DNA of 43,886 bases from an uncultured bacterium (lineage in GTDB: Bacteria > Actinomycetota > Actinomycetes > S36-B12 > CAIKAW01). This document shows positions 26,455 through 35,579 of this stretch, one piece after another. The notes under the pieces were generated by a model, which did not search any database, was not told the DNA's origin, and worked only from the letters and a program-made list of their open reading frames with translations. How positions within the stretch are numbered: the first letter of the stretch is position 1; each line of letters starts with the position of its first letter. A program made the translations under genes and the position numbers. The stretch lies in the NCBI GenBank assembly GCA_903825575.1, contig CAIKAW010000078.1, positions 1-43,886 on the forward strand, given 5' to 3'.

Positions 26455-27266
26455 TTCCGATCTCCAAACGCTAGAGCCCTGCCGAGAGCTGCCGTCTCGG
26501 AGACTTCGCGCCCCCTGATCAGCATCGTGTCAAGTAGATCATCGAACACGTCCGCAGCTTGCTGCGCGCCGGCTGAGTGCCACGCCTGAATTGGCAGGCA
26601 CGCACCTTGGGCTTGAGATAGCGCCGTGCGCTCCGGCACCGTCGGATCAAGTACTAGGTCGCCGTACACGGTACGCAGTTCAGCGAGCCGGAATACGTGC
26701 TCGGCCGTGTTGGGCCGGACCCGGTTGACGACGACCCCAGCCGTCTGAAGTCCCAGATTCGCCGCCGATCGGACCACTTCGATTGCTCCGATTGCTTGGG
26801 CCGCGCCTTGGAGTGCAAAGAACGATGGTTCGGTGACTACCAAGGCCAACTGAGCCGCCGCCAAGGCGTTTCGGGTTAGTTCACCGAGGGACGGCGGGCA
26901 ATCGATTAGGACCAGGTCGTAGTTATCGACCACACCTGTTAGGGCGATGCGTAGTCGTAGCGTCGACGCCCTGCCCTCTGGCACATTTCGGTGCTCCAAG
27001 GCTCGCTCGGCGCCAAGTACTTCAATGTGCGGACCCCAACCCGAAACACGAATGGCCTCAGCAGCGATGCCTTCACGGGCATCCGCCAGCACATCGTTGG
27101 TCGTGTATATCGGAGTTACGTCCAGGGCGGCGGTCGCATTCGCTTGGGGGTCAAGGTCAATCACTAGGGTGCGCAGCCCACGTTTCCAAGCCGCACCGGC
27201 CAGCCCAAGCACCACGGTGCTCTTGCCGACTCCTCCTTTGAGGGAGATAACTGCGATCGAGGGCAC
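26451..27266 (-). CDS. ParA/Soj-family ATPase
   Basis: 271 residues, cytosolic. The deviant Walker A motif SLKGGVGKST has both lysines (Lys10 and Lys15), and Walker B is VLIDCPPSLGELT. The body contains DLDPQANAT and VVTEPSFFALQGA, typical of ParA partition and positioning ATPases. It is not next to a ParB gene or replication origin, so it is an orphan ParA that may place a protein cargo or a plasmid-derived locus. GTG at 27266 has no ribosome site; AAACTT six bases upstream is a weak leaderless -10. Co-translated with the RHH-like gene. Confidence 0.88.
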   Translation of the reverse strand: MPSIAVISLKGGVGKSTVVLGLAGAAWKRGLRTLVIDLDPQANATAALDVTPIYTTNDVLADAREGIAAEAIRVSGWGPHIEVLGAERALEHRNVPEGRASTLRLRIALTGVVDNYDLVLIDCPPSLGELTRNALAAAQLALVVTEPSFFALQGAAQAIGAIEVVRSAANLGLQTAGVVVNRVRPNTAEHVFRLAELRTVYGDLVLDPTVPERTALSQAQGACLPIQAWHSAGAQQAADVFDDLLDTMLIRGREVSETAALGRALAFGDRK

Positions 27267-27302
27267 GATGCGAAGTTTGGCACGTTCATGGGTCCGGCGC
27301 GA

Positions 27303-28652
27303 TCAGTTCGCGCGCAGTCTGCGCAAGGATTCCGTGCGTTCGACGCCGTGATCAACGATTCGCTCGGGATAGCCGAATGGGACAACACCTGCCAACTTCC
27401 ACGGTTCGTGCGCCGATGCGCCAGTTAACGTGCCAAGTTCCGGGAGGTAGCGGCGCACGTAGTCGCCGCTGGGATCGAATCGCAGACCTTGGGTGATCGG
27501 GTTGAACACGCGGTAGTAGGGCGCGGCGTCGGTTCCGGTGCCGGCTACCCATTGCCAGCCGTGCTGATTGCTCGCTAGGTCGCCGTCGCGCAACCAGTGC
27601 ATGAAGTGGCGAGCGCCCACTTGCCAGGGCAGGTGGAGGTCCTTGATCAGGAATGATGCGGTGATCATGCGGACCCGGTTGTGCATCCACCCTTGTGACC
27701 GCAATTGGCGCATCCCAGCATCGACTATCGGATACCCGGTCAACCCGCTCTGCCACGCGAGCAGTCGGGCCTCGGCAGTCGGGCCGGCGTCGGTAGTGAC
27801 ATGCGACAAGTTGGGCCGCAGGTCGTTACGGGCACTTCCCGGATGACGAGCAAGGATGTCTGCGTAAAAGTCGCGCCACGCAAGTTGGCGCCGGAACGCA
27901 TCGTCGCCCGCGCCGGAACCCAGGTCGGCCAGCAGGGTCCGCGGATGGATCTCACCCCACTTAAGGTGTGCCGAAAGCGCGCTGGTGCCCGATTGATCAG
28001 GGCGGTCGCGTTGCGTCGCATAGTGGGCCAGCCGGCTTTTGCGAAAGCCATCCCAAATCAGCGTGGCGGCGGCTTCACCCATGGGAGGCAGGACGGTTCT
28101 GCCTAGTTCGGGGGCTGCAGGTAATGGTTCGCTGCCGCTTGGATCCAACAACGGCATTGGCCCAGCGGGGGCAGCAACTGGCCGACGCCAGCCGTGGGTT
28201 GACCACGCGCGGTAGAACGGCGTGAAAACCAAGTAGGGCGTTGCGTCGGACTTCAGGACCCGACCGGGGGATACGGCATATGCCGAACCAGTTTCGCGCA
28301 GTTCGGTTCCGTTGCCGCCAAGTGCCTTAGCCACAGCTAGGTCGCGCTTGCGTCCGTATGGGCCAAAGTCAGCTGCGATGTGCACCGTGCGTGCGGCGTA
28401 TTCGCGAGCTACGTCAGGGACTACCGATTCGGGATCACCGGTGCGGATCAGCAATCGGCCGTCCAGTGATTCGCTCAGTGCGTTCAACGAGCCGATGAGC
28501 CACGCGCGCCGGACATCGCCAGAAGTGCGCCAAAGCGTGGGATCAATGACGAACAGCCCGACGGTTTCGCCAGCACCCTCGCTGAGCGCGTCGAGCAGGG
28601 CTGGGTTGTCGGCAAGCCGAAGGTCGCGGCGAAACCACATGACACTGGGCAC
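27303..28652 (-). CDS. deoxyribodipyrimidine photolyase (class I type)
   Basis: 449 residues. An N-terminal antenna domain begins MWFRRDLRLADNPAL, and the C-terminal FAD domain carries TGYPIVDAGMRQLRSQGWMHNR (split by helices), KDLHLPWQVGARHFM, QWVAGTGTDAAPYYRVFNP and a final YPERIVDH. This set fits cyclobutane pyrimidine dimer photolyase, which repairs UV lesions with light; a cryptochrome or (6-4) enzyme is less likely. GTG at 28652 has TAGCGT six bases upstream and no ribosome site. It runs in the same direction as the upstream TmsAB-like operon but has its own promoter. Confidence 0.9.
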   Translation of the reverse strand: MPSVMWFRRDLRLADNPALLDALSEGAGETVGLFVIDPTLWRTSGDVRRAWLIGSLNALSESLDGRLLIRTGDPESVVPDVAREYAARTVHIAADFGPYGRKRDLAVAKALGGNGTELRETGSAYAVSPGRVLKSDATPYLVFTPFYRAWSTHGWRRPVAAPAGPMPLLDPSGSEPLPAAPELGRTVLPPMGEAAATLIWDGFRKSRLAHYATQRDRPDQSGTSALSAHLKWGEIHPRTLLADLGSGAGDDAFRRQLAWRDFYADILARHPGSARNDLRPNLSHVTTDAGPTAEARLLAWQSGLTGYPIVDAGMRQLRSQGWMHNRVRMITASFLIKDLHLPWQVGARHFMHWLRDGDLASNQHGWQWVAGTGTDAAPYYRVFNPITQGLRFDPSGDYVRRYLPELGTLTGASAHEPWKLAGVVPFGYPERIVDHGVERTESLRRLRAN

Positions 28653-28658
28653 TCCGGA

Positions 28659-28664
28659 ACGCTA
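28659..28664 (-). promoter_or_regulatory. leaderless -10 box (TAGCGT) of the photolyase gene
   Basis: On the minus strand TAGCGT ends six bases before the GTG at 28652. Confidence 0.6.
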
Positions 28665-28695
28665 CGTCCAACCGGCAACTAGTGCGCGGCCAAGT

Positions 28696-29952
28696 TCAGG
28701 GCGAGAGGTCTCGCTGTTGTTCCAACTGCAACCGCAATGGCATGCCGCTCTTGCCACTCGGGGCCGCCTTGACTGCAAGAAATTGGTGCAACTGGATTCG
28801 GTTCGCCTCGAAAGCCACTTGGCTGGCCACCAAGTAGAGCCGCCAGACTCGGGCCTTGCCAGGACCGACTTCGGCAACTGCCTGGTCCCAATGGGCATCA
28901 AGATTGGCTGCCCACGCTGCCAGCGTGAGGGCGTAGTGCTCACGCAAGTTCTCTTGGTGACGGCCTTCAAGTCCTTGGTTGGACATGACCGAAAGCAGAT
29001 GGCCGGGACCGGTCAGCTCCCCGTCGGGGAACACGTACCGGTTGATGAAGCCGTCGGGATACAGCGTTTGGCCAAGATCGTTCGGGCGAGTGATCGAATG
29101 GTTAAGCAGTCGTCCTTCGTAGCGAAGGCGATCTCGCAGGAATGAGAAGTAGAACGGGTAGTTGGCCTTCCCGATGTGTTCGGTCAATCCGATCGACGAG
29201 ACCGCGTCGAAGTCAGATTCGGTGATATCGCGGTAGTCACCGTGACGAATCTCGGCTCGGTCGGATATCCCACGTTCGATGATGACCTGTTGTCCCCAAC
29301 CGGCTTGCTGGGCGCTCAGGGTTACGCCGATTGCGCGGACGCCATAATTCTCCACGGCGTGCCGGACCATGCCTCCCCAGCCACAACCGACATCAAGAAG
29401 CCGTTGTCCGGGCTGTAGATCAAGTTTGCGGCAGACCAAGTCGAACTTCTCGGCCTGAGCTTCTTCCAACGATGCATCGGCGTGTGAGTAAACGGCACAG
29501 GTGTACGCCATCGATGGGCCAAGTACCCACGAGTAGAACTTGTTCGAAACGTCGTAGTGATGGCTGATTGAAGCGGCATCCCGACGCTTCGTGTGTCGGT
29601 CCCCTGCCAGATTGACTTCCTCAGGTGGTACCTCAATTCGGCGACGGTAATAAGGCAACAGCGTTCGCCCGATCTGGAATTTCTCGGTCGGCGTGAACTG
29701 CCGCTTACCCACGTCACCAAGGCGGCTTAGTGCTCCGTGCAGGCTGCCTTCGATGTCAATCTCTCCGGCGACATATGCGCGAGCCAAGCCGAGTTCGCCG
29801 GGCGAGGAGGCCAAGTACTGCAGCGCCCGCTCTGATCGCAAGTTGATCTGGACGTCGGCGTCAGGATTGCCGGCTCGGCTGCCATCAAAGGCCCGAAACT
29901 CCAAGTCCGGACGTTCGCCTGCGATCAACTCAAACAGGTTTGCCAGCTTCAT
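28696..29952 (-). CDS. CFA-synthase-like fatty acid methyltransferase (TmsB-like)
   Basis: 418 residues, a SAM-dependent methyltransferase of the cyclopropane-fatty-acid synthase family that acts on unsaturated phospholipid acyl chains. An N-terminal lipid-binding domain (1-110) is followed by ISHHYDVSNKFY (about 129-140), the SAM loop LLDVGCGWGG (185-194) and GLTEHIGKANYPFYF. The gene directly upstream encodes a TmsA-like flavoprotein, and such pairs make 10-methylene and then 10-methyl stearate (tuberculostearate-type) in Actinobacteria, so I read it as TmsB-like rather than a cyclopropane synthase. ATG at 29952 has AGGAG in a good position; the in-frame GTG at 29967 overlaps that ribosome site. 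Confidence 0.82.
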   Translation of the reverse strand: MKLANLFELIAGERPDLEFRAFDGSRAGNPDADVQINLRSERALQYLASSPGELGLARAYVAGEIDIEGSLHGALSRLGDVGKRQFTPTEKFQIGRTLLPYYRRRIEVPPEEVNLAGDRHTKRRDAASISHHYDVSNKFYSWVLGPSMAYTCAVYSHADASLEEAQAEKFDLVCRKLDLQPGQRLLDVGCGWGGMVRHAVENYGVRAIGVTLSAQQAGWGQQVIIERGISDRAEIRHGDYRDITESDFDAVSSIGLTEHIGKANYPFYFSFLRDRLRYEGRLLNHSITRPNDLGQTLYPDGFINRYVFPDGELTGPGHLLSVMSNQGLEGRHQENLREHYALTLAAWAANLDAHWDQAVAEVGPGKARVWRLYLVASQVAFEANRIQLHQFLAVKAAPSGKSGMPLRLQLEQQRDLSP

Positions 29953-29974
29953 CTTCAACTCCTTCACGCCGGCA

Positions 29975-31354
29975 TCAGCTTCGACCGACGGTCTTCGCGT
30001 ACAGCCCCGGAAATCTGCTGACCGGATCGTACTTGCTCTTCAGTTCTTGGTAGGTCAAACCACCATAAAGTTTGGCGAACTCGTCTTCGTCGTAGTACGC
30101 GGTTGAGTACAGAGACTTGCGGCCAGCTAACTCGGTGACCTTGGCTTCGATCAAGCGATTGATACGAGCAGCTTCGCCCGATTCGCCTGGGGGCAGCGCC
30201 ACGCTGGACCAGAAGCCGACGTTGACGTAGGTGGTCTGCGGGTCGAGCTCGTAGAGCGGCCAGCGCAAGCTTGCATCACGTTGTTTGAGCGGGCAAAGCC
30301 AGATTGGACTCAGTCCGACGCACGCGTCGAAGAACTCGAGGAACTCACCAAGGGCCGCAATCGGGATCTCAACGTCTTGGACGACATACTCGCGCTCCGG
30401 TCGACCGCGCAAACGGTCCACGCGGCGACTGAACCCGTAGTGGCGATCGGCCGAGACGAGCTTCCAGTAGACGTCGCTTCGGCGCAGGTGTCGGGGCCAG
30501 AACCTGCGGACGATGGGGTGTTGAGCGCCGAACGCCCGCGAGCACCAGAACCAGTCGGTATCCCAGCGCCACAGATAGTCATGCGTGGTAAGTACGTCCG
30601 TCGAGCGACGCGGGATCGAGCGGTAGTAGATGTCCTGCCCCGTGTAGTTACTCGGCACCGTTGCGGGGTCGATCGAGTCGACTAGGCGCCCCAGCGTCAG
30701 GTATGACTCCTGCGCCGAGAATCGGGTGCCGTCCATGAAGTCAACTTGCTGGCCATCCCAAACGTGTGACCCGGTGATTTGCGCGATAGCTTCGGATAGC
30801 GACGCAACGTCCGCAAACTTGATGTGTCGCATTTGAACGAACTGAGGTGCCGGTTCCAATTCGATGCGTAACCGCAAGGCGTAACCGAGACTTCCGTACG
30901 AGTTTGGGAATCCGAAGAACAATGCGCGATTTGGATCGTCGTGTGCTGGCGTCACCGTAAGAACTTCACCGCTGCCTAGCAGCAGGTCCATTTCGAGAAC
31001 GCTCTCGTGTGGGCAGCCATTGCGGAAAGATGCCGACTCGATGCCGAGGCCGGTTACGGCGCCGCCCAAGGTGATCGTCTTCAACTGTGGAACGCACTTG
31101 GGCATAAGCCCGTGCGGCAAGGTAGCCGCAACAAGGTCGCCGTAAGTTGTCATACCGCCGACATCGGCCGTTTGGGCGGCCTGGTCGATGCTGAACACGT
31201 GTGCGAACTCACTTACGTCAAGGCGACTACCGGCATGCGCGGAGCGAGGTCGAAACAGATTTGAGGTCGGCTTTCGCAGTCGAATCGGACTGCCTTCCGG
31301 CAATGATCGATAGGCGCGTTGCAGGCGGTCTCGGGCCGCGATGTATTCAGTCAT
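29975..31354 (-). CDS. FAD-linked oxidoreductase (TmsA/BfaA-like)
   Basis: 459 residues. The FAD-binding PCMH/VAO-type domain includes ADVGGMTTYGDLVAATL, PKCVPQLKTITLGGAVTGLG (a DHCR24-like block) and GFPNSYGSLGYALRLRIELE. Homologues of this type reduce the 10-methylene group of a fatty acyl chain to 10-methyl, next to a TmsB methyltransferase. The gene lies 22 bases upstream of the TmsB-like gene and its start overlaps the end of the acyl-CoA ligase gene by eight bases, so all three are one operon. Function is inferred from family and context; a different alkene reductase role is possible. Confidence 0.8.
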   Translation of the reverse strand: MTEYIAARDRLQRAYRSLPEGSPIRLRKPTSNLFRPRSAHAGSRLDVSEFAHVFSIDQAAQTADVGGMTTYGDLVAATLPHGLMPKCVPQLKTITLGGAVTGLGIESASFRNGCPHESVLEMDLLLGSGEVLTVTPAHDDPNRALFFGFPNSYGSLGYALRLRIELEPAPQFVQMRHIKFADVASLSEAIAQITGSHVWDGQQVDFMDGTRFSAQESYLTLGRLVDSIDPATVPSNYTGQDIYYRSIPRRSTDVLTTHDYLWRWDTDWFWCSRAFGAQHPIVRRFWPRHLRRSDVYWKLVSADRHYGFSRRVDRLRGRPEREYVVQDVEIPIAALGEFLEFFDACVGLSPIWLCPLKQRDASLRWPLYELDPQTTYVNVGFWSSVALPPGESGEAARINRLIEAKVTELAGRKSLYSTAYYDEDEFAKLYGGLTYQELKSKYDPVSRFPGLYAKTVGRS

Positions 31355-33407
31355 GGGTCGAACCCAGCACGATGCGCGCGTCCAGGGCTACGACCCCAGT
31401 TGGCGACACGAACAGTGGGTTGATCTCGAACTCTGCAATCTCGGGGTGCGCGGAAGCTAGTTCACTGAACTTGGCGATCGCTTCGGCTGCAGCGTCGACG
31501 TCCAAGGAAGGTCGCCCGCGAGCGCCAGTCAGCAGCCCCGCACCGCGCAAATCCATCAACAACTCTTTAGCTTGCTGCGCGGAGACCGGCGCTAGGGCCA
31601 GTGCAGTGTCGCGAATGATCTCCGTGTAGACCCCGCCGAGCCCGACGAGGAGCACAGGGCCGAAGCGCGGATCCTGTCGCACCCCGACGATTAGCTCGAC
31701 CCCGACACTTAGATCGGCCTGTTCTTCAACGGAATAGGAAGTCGCAAGCAATGCGGTGTCCATCACGGCGTACGCAGCGCGCAATTGTTGTTCGTCTTCA
31801 AGACCCAGTGCGACTCCTCCGCTGTCGGACTTGTGCAGCAACCCGTTCGCCTTCAGTACCAACGGATACCGCAGAGAGCGTGCCGCATCCAGCACCTGTT
31901 GGGCCGTTGTTGCATTGGTGGCGCGCACGATCGGCAAGCCGGCCTTAGCCAGGACTTCACGGGCAGCGACGTAGTCGTCAGCAACCACGGGAGCGGCTGA
32001 TGCCGGGAGCGGCAAGACCAGTTGTGGTGGGTCAAACGTGGCTCGCGACAGTGCGTAGATCGCGTCCTCGACGGCGGCAAACACGGCAACTCCGCCGTCA
32101 CGCAGCGCCTGCATGGAGCGGCTGTCCGGAAACATCGAATGAACGACGGTTGGGAGATTCTGTGCGGTCATGATCTCGGCCATCCGAGTTGTCGCAGCGA
32201 CCTCCAACTCGGCAAGTCCTTGCGCAAAGGCGTCCTCTGTGGAGTAGCCGCCAAAGTAGCCAGTGACCAAAAGTGCGTCTATCTCGCCCGATTCCAGTAG
32301 CCGCTGGGTACCGCGAGCGAAACACATCGGGTCCTGTTCGCCGTAACCGGCGACATCGACGGGGTTAGACGTGCCTGCTCTTTCCCATAGATCGCGGGCA
32401 AGGTCAGCCTGCAGTGCCGTCGAGAGTTCAGGAACGGTTAGGCCATGGGTTTCCGCCAAGTCGGCCGAGATCGTTCCGTGTCCGCCACCGTCGGTAAGGA
32501 TGGCCATGCGATGGCCGGGCCGCCGCTGTGGCCGAGTCAGCATGGAAAGTACATCGGCGAGTTCGCGCGGCGTATGTACGAGATGCGCACCGGCTGCGCG
32601 ACAGGCCGCCGCAACGACATCCCCGTCGGACGCGAGCGAACCGGTGTGTGACGCAGCGCTACGCGCTGCCGCGGCGGAACTGCCTGGTGCCAGCACGACC
32701 ACTGGCTTGCCGCTCGCGACAGCGCTTGCAGTGGCGGAGACGAAGCCACGACCGTCGCGGAAGTCCTCGGCGTAGATGGCGATGGCCTTTGTGGCTGGAT
32801 GGGCCGCGCAATCGGCAATGAAATCGGTCAACGTTACGTCGGCCTGGTTGCCGATCGATACAAAGCGCGAGAACCCCATTCCGCGGCGCACCAACAACTG
32901 CTGCAGCTCGAGGGCAAGGTTTCCACTCTGCGATAGCAGCGCGACCGACCCTGATTCGAAAGGGTCAGATGCAAGGTATAGCTCAGTCGTGTTGTCGACG
33001 ATGCCAAGACAATTCGGGCCCACCAGCATCGCCCCGGCCGACCGTACGGCTGCAACAACTCGGTCCTGCGTTTCCAGTCCGGCTGAGTCGGTCTCGCCGA
33101 GCCCGGCGGTGATCGCCAGAATCACTTTCGCGCCCTGCGCTAACGACGCAACCACGCTACTTTCGAACGAGGCTGCAGGGACGCAGATCACTGCCAGATC
33201 GACGCTTCCTGGAATGTGTGCCAGCGACGGCAGGGTCGCTTGGCCGTAGACGTCTCCGCCGCGGTGATTGATCAAGTAGATCGGCCGATGCGACGTGCGT
33301 AACGCCTGTCGGGATACCGCGTTTCCCCACTTGCTCGCGTCACTACTGGCGCCGACGATGGCGACGCTGGCTGGGTCGAACAGCGCGGACAGGTTCCGGG
33401 TCGCCAA
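31347..33407 (-). CDS. ADP-forming acyl-CoA ligase (acetate--CoA ligase family)
   Basis: 686 residues with the fused alpha-beta layout: CoA-binding Rossmann domain (LFDPASVAIVGASSDASKWG, residues split at 10-27), ligase domains with GPNCLGIV and the phosphorylated His in ASHTGSLASDGD, then a C-terminal ATP-grasp domain (YPLVLKANGLLHKSDSGGV, about 510-528, and FGPVLLVGLGGVYTEI). It makes an acyl-CoA from an acid, ATP and CoA or runs in reverse. I prefer the TTG start at 33407: GAGGAG lies five bases before it, whereas the GTG at 33413 directly abuts the site. Overlap with the TmsA-like gene suggests a role in activating or releasing fatty acids, which is unusual beside tms genes. Confidence 0.85.
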   Translation of the reverse strand: MATRNLSALFDPASVAIVGASSDASKWGNAVSRQALRTSHRPIYLINHRGGDVYGQATLPSLAHIPGSVDLAVICVPAASFESSVVASLAQGAKVILAITAGLGETDSAGLETQDRVVAAVRSAGAMLVGPNCLGIVDNTTELYLASDPFESGSVALLSQSGNLALELQQLLVRRGMGFSRFVSIGNQADVTLTDFIADCAAHPATKAIAIYAEDFRDGRGFVSATASAVASGKPVVVLAPGSSAAAARSAASHTGSLASDGDVVAAACRAAGAHLVHTPRELADVLSMLTRPQRRPGHRMAILTDGGGHGTISADLAETHGLTVPELSTALQADLARDLWERAGTSNPVDVAGYGEQDPMCFARGTQRLLESGEIDALLVTGYFGGYSTEDAFAQGLAELEVAATTRMAEIMTAQNLPTVVHSMFPDSRSMQALRDGGVAVFAAVEDAIYALSRATFDPPQLVLPLPASAAPVVADDYVAAREVLAKAGLPIVRATNATTAQQVLDAARSLRYPLVLKANGLLHKSDSGGVALGLEDEQQLRAAYAVMDTALLATSYSVEEQADLSVGVELIVGVRQDPRFGPVLLVGLGGVYTEIIRDTALALAPVSAQQAKELLMDLRGAGLLTGARGRPSLDVDAAAEAIAKFSELASAHPEIAEFEINPLFVSPTGVVALDARIVLGSTHD

Positions 33408-33461
33408 GATCACTCCTCTACGTCGGCTTTCGGACCCTACCGGGGTGGCCTTGAAACAACC

Positions 33462-34214
33462 TCACGTGGCGTAGTCAGGCGCAACCCTGTCGAGCAGCCG
33501 CAGCAGGGCCGCCCAGGCTAGGTCGTAGCCGTACGGATCTGGGTAGTCGACCACTACGTCGCCCCGGAACTGGGCGGCCGTGAACTCGCAGACTTCCGGC
33601 CTGGGCAGGCGCACGGGCCCGGCAGCGAGTGCGTCGATTTGGATTTGGCAGGCCTGGTCTAGGTAGTACATCCGCAGGAACGCTTGGGCGGGCGTCGAAC
33701 CGACCGTTAGTAGGCCGTGGTTCCGCAGGATCAGCGCCGGGTAAGCGCCAAGGCTGGCCACGAGTCGCTCCTGCTCGGCCAGACTCTGGGCGATCCCTTC
33801 GTAGTCGTGATACCCGACTTGGTCGTAGAACTCCAAAGAGATCTGGTTAACCGGTAGCAGTCCCACTTCGCTCGCCGCGACGGCGCAACCGGCCCGCGAG
33901 TGAGTGTGCAGAACGCAGTGGGCGTCCGGTCGGGCTCGGTGAATGGCCGAATGAATCACGAACCCGGCCGGATTTATGGCTAGGGCGTCCGGGTCGAGCA
34001 GGGCCCCGGCGTTGTCGACCCTGACGAGCGAACTTGCCGTGATCTCGTCGAATAGCAGCCCGTAAGGGTTGATTAGGAAAGTCGCTTCTGGGCCAGGCAG
34101 GCGGGCTGAGATATGGGTGAAGATCAAATCAGTCATTCGGAAGTGGTGGACCAGGCGGTAAGTGGCAGCAAGTTCGCAGCGCAGTCGCCATTCAACGGTG
34201 ACCGGATCGTCCAT
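33462..34214 (-). CDS. class II aldolase/adducin-family protein
   Basis: 250 residues, cytosolic. The zinc-binding pair His103 and His105 (LHTHSRAG) and a third His in RNHGLLTVG are conserved. The family Glu used as acid/base in fuculose-phosphate aldolase is replaced by His88 in FVIHSAIH, as in many adducin-like members whose reaction is not known. ATG at 34214 has GGAGG upstream; the longer open frame begins inside the promoter region of the divergent transporter gene. It may handle a sugar or hydroxy-acid substrate, but the sequence does not say which. Confidence 0.8.
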   Translation of the reverse strand: MDDPVTVEWRLRCELAATYRLVHHFRMTDLIFTHISARLPGPEATFLINPYGLLFDEITASSLVRVDNAGALLDPDALAINPAGFVIHSAIHRARPDAHCVLHTHSRAGCAVAASEVGLLPVNQISLEFYDQVGYHDYEGIAQSLAEQERLVASLGAYPALILRNHGLLTVGSTPAQAFLRMYYLDQACQIQIDALAAGPVRLPRPEVCEFTAAQFRGDVVVDYPDPYGYDLAWAALLRLLDRVAPDYAT

Positions 34215-34348
34215 AGGCGCTCCTCCGGAGTTCACGGCAGGGTAGCCGAAAGTCAGCAACTTCACGCGATTTCGGACTCGCCTACAGGTCCGCCGCGCCA
34301 TACTGACGCTCGGATCGTTGCTATTTGCGAACAGTCTGCCTTTCTTCA

Positions 34349-34377
34349 TTGACACCGCCCGTTCGCGCCTGTTGCAT
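34349..34377 (+). promoter_or_regulatory. possible promoter of the ABC operon
   Basis: TTGACA (34349-34354), 17 bases, TTGCAT (34372-34377). The -35 is perfect and the -10 poor (second base T). It lies 26 bases before the GTG start of the substrate-binding gene. Confidence 0.45.
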
Positions 34378-34402
34378 GCACGCACAACCCAATGGAGGTC
34401 TT

Positions 34403-35563
34403 GTGGAGCAATCCTCGTTCGATCGTCGTAAGTTCCTCGGCGGCACTGCTGGTGCAGTCGGTGGAGCGGCGCTCTTGGCAGCCTGTGGTAGCCCGGCGAG
34501 CAATACCACGCCGTCAGCGTCCGTTTCTCGGCCGGCCGTCGCTGCCGAGTCTGGCAATTTGTCGATCCTCGAATGGGGCGGCTACGAAGCCGCCGGAACC
34601 AAGGCCCAGACGGCAGGCATGACAGTCGCCGGGGCGGACTACACCACGAAGTACGGCACGAGTGGCCTGACGTATACCTACATCACAAACGACGACCAAG
34701 GCCTGCAGAAGGCGACGTCGTCAGGACCGTTCGACATCATGCATCCGTGCCACGAGAACATCAAGGACTACGTGGACCGTGGGCTGGTACAGCCGTGGGA
34801 CCCAGAACTGCTAGCAAGTTTCGGTGACCTGAACCCGTATCTGGTGAAGCAGGGGCAGGTAGACGGCAAGCAGTACATGATTCCGTGGGACTGGGGCTAC
34901 GCGAGCCTTACCTACCGCACCGACCATGTCGATGCGGCCGACGCCACCGGATGGGACCTGCTGTGGAACCCGAAGTACAAGGGCAAGGTCTCGATGTGGA
35001 ACGGTGCGTCATCGGCCTTCGAAGTCGCCGCTTTGGTGCTCGGGTACCCAGACATGGACAACTTGACCGCTGACCAGATTTCGGCGGCCAAGGCCAAGCT
35101 GATCGAGCAGAAGCCGAATAACAAGTTCTACTGGGATAGCGAGTACAGCCAGATGCAGCCGGCGGTTAAGTCCGGGACTGTATGGGTTGCCTACTCCTGG
35201 CAGGACACTTTGGTGTCGATGAAGTCGGCCAATGTGCCGGTGGCATTCATGAACCCGACTCAGGGCCGGCTGTCTTGGTTCTGCGGCTTCATGCTTGGCG
35301 CCAAGACAGAGAACTACTACCACGCCCACGACTACGTTGAGTCGTTCATCAACGAGGCGGCCTGCGTCCAGATGACGAACGCCTACGCCTATGGCACCTC
35401 GAACACCAAGGTGACGCCTGACAAGGTCACCGACCAGGCCCTTGCGACATCGCTGGGTCTTGGCGACCCGCACGCGCTCGAAGGTGCCAGCGTGCACCTG
35501 CAGAGTTGGCAGGCCAACAAGGCTGCTGTGGAACTGGCGTGGCAGGAGGTCAAGTCCGCCTAA
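34403..35563 (+). CDS. spermidine/putrescine-type ABC substrate-binding lipoprotein
   Basis: 386 residues. The signal has a Tat-like twin-arginine stretch (FDRRKFLGG, Arg8 and Arg9) and ends in the lipobox LAAC with Cys28, so the protein is probably folded, exported and lipid-anchored. The mature part is PotD-like: NLSILEWGGYEAAG, FDIMHPCHENIKDYVDRG, IPWDWGYASLTYR and WVAYSWQDTL. GTG at 34403 has GGAGG upstream. It is followed by two permeases and an ATPase, a complete polyamine-type importer. The exact ligand is inferred from family only. Confidence 0.9.
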   Translation: MEQSSFDRRKFLGGTAGAVGGAALLAACGSPASNTTPSASVSRPAVAAESGNLSILEWGGYEAAGTKAQTAGMTVAGADYTTKYGTSGLTYTYITNDDQGLQKATSSGPFDIMHPCHENIKDYVDRGLVQPWDPELLASFGDLNPYLVKQGQVDGKQYMIPWDWGYASLTYRTDHVDAADATGWDLLWNPKYKGKVSMWNGASSAFEVAALVLGYPDMDNLTADQISAAKAKLIEQKPNNKFYWDSEYSQMQPAVKSGTVWVAYSWQDTLVSMKSANVPVAFMNPTQGRLSWFCGFMLGAKTENYYHAHDYVESFINEAACVQMTNAYAYGTSNTKVTPDKVTDQALATSLGLGDPHALEGASVHLQSWQANKAAVELAWQEVKSA

Positions 35564-35579
35564 TTTGGCGGCCCTGACC

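Noticed and set aside
28696-29952. Plain cyclopropane-fatty-acid synthase
   Set aside because: Possible from the family alone, but the adjoining TmsA-like flavoprotein makes the methylene/methyl branch pathway the better reading.
32936-32960. GACCCTGATTCGAAAGGGTC, resembling a tRNA T-arm
   Set aside because: It lies inside the acyl-CoA ligase coding sequence and no acceptor, D or anticodon arm surrounds it. No tRNA was found in the window.
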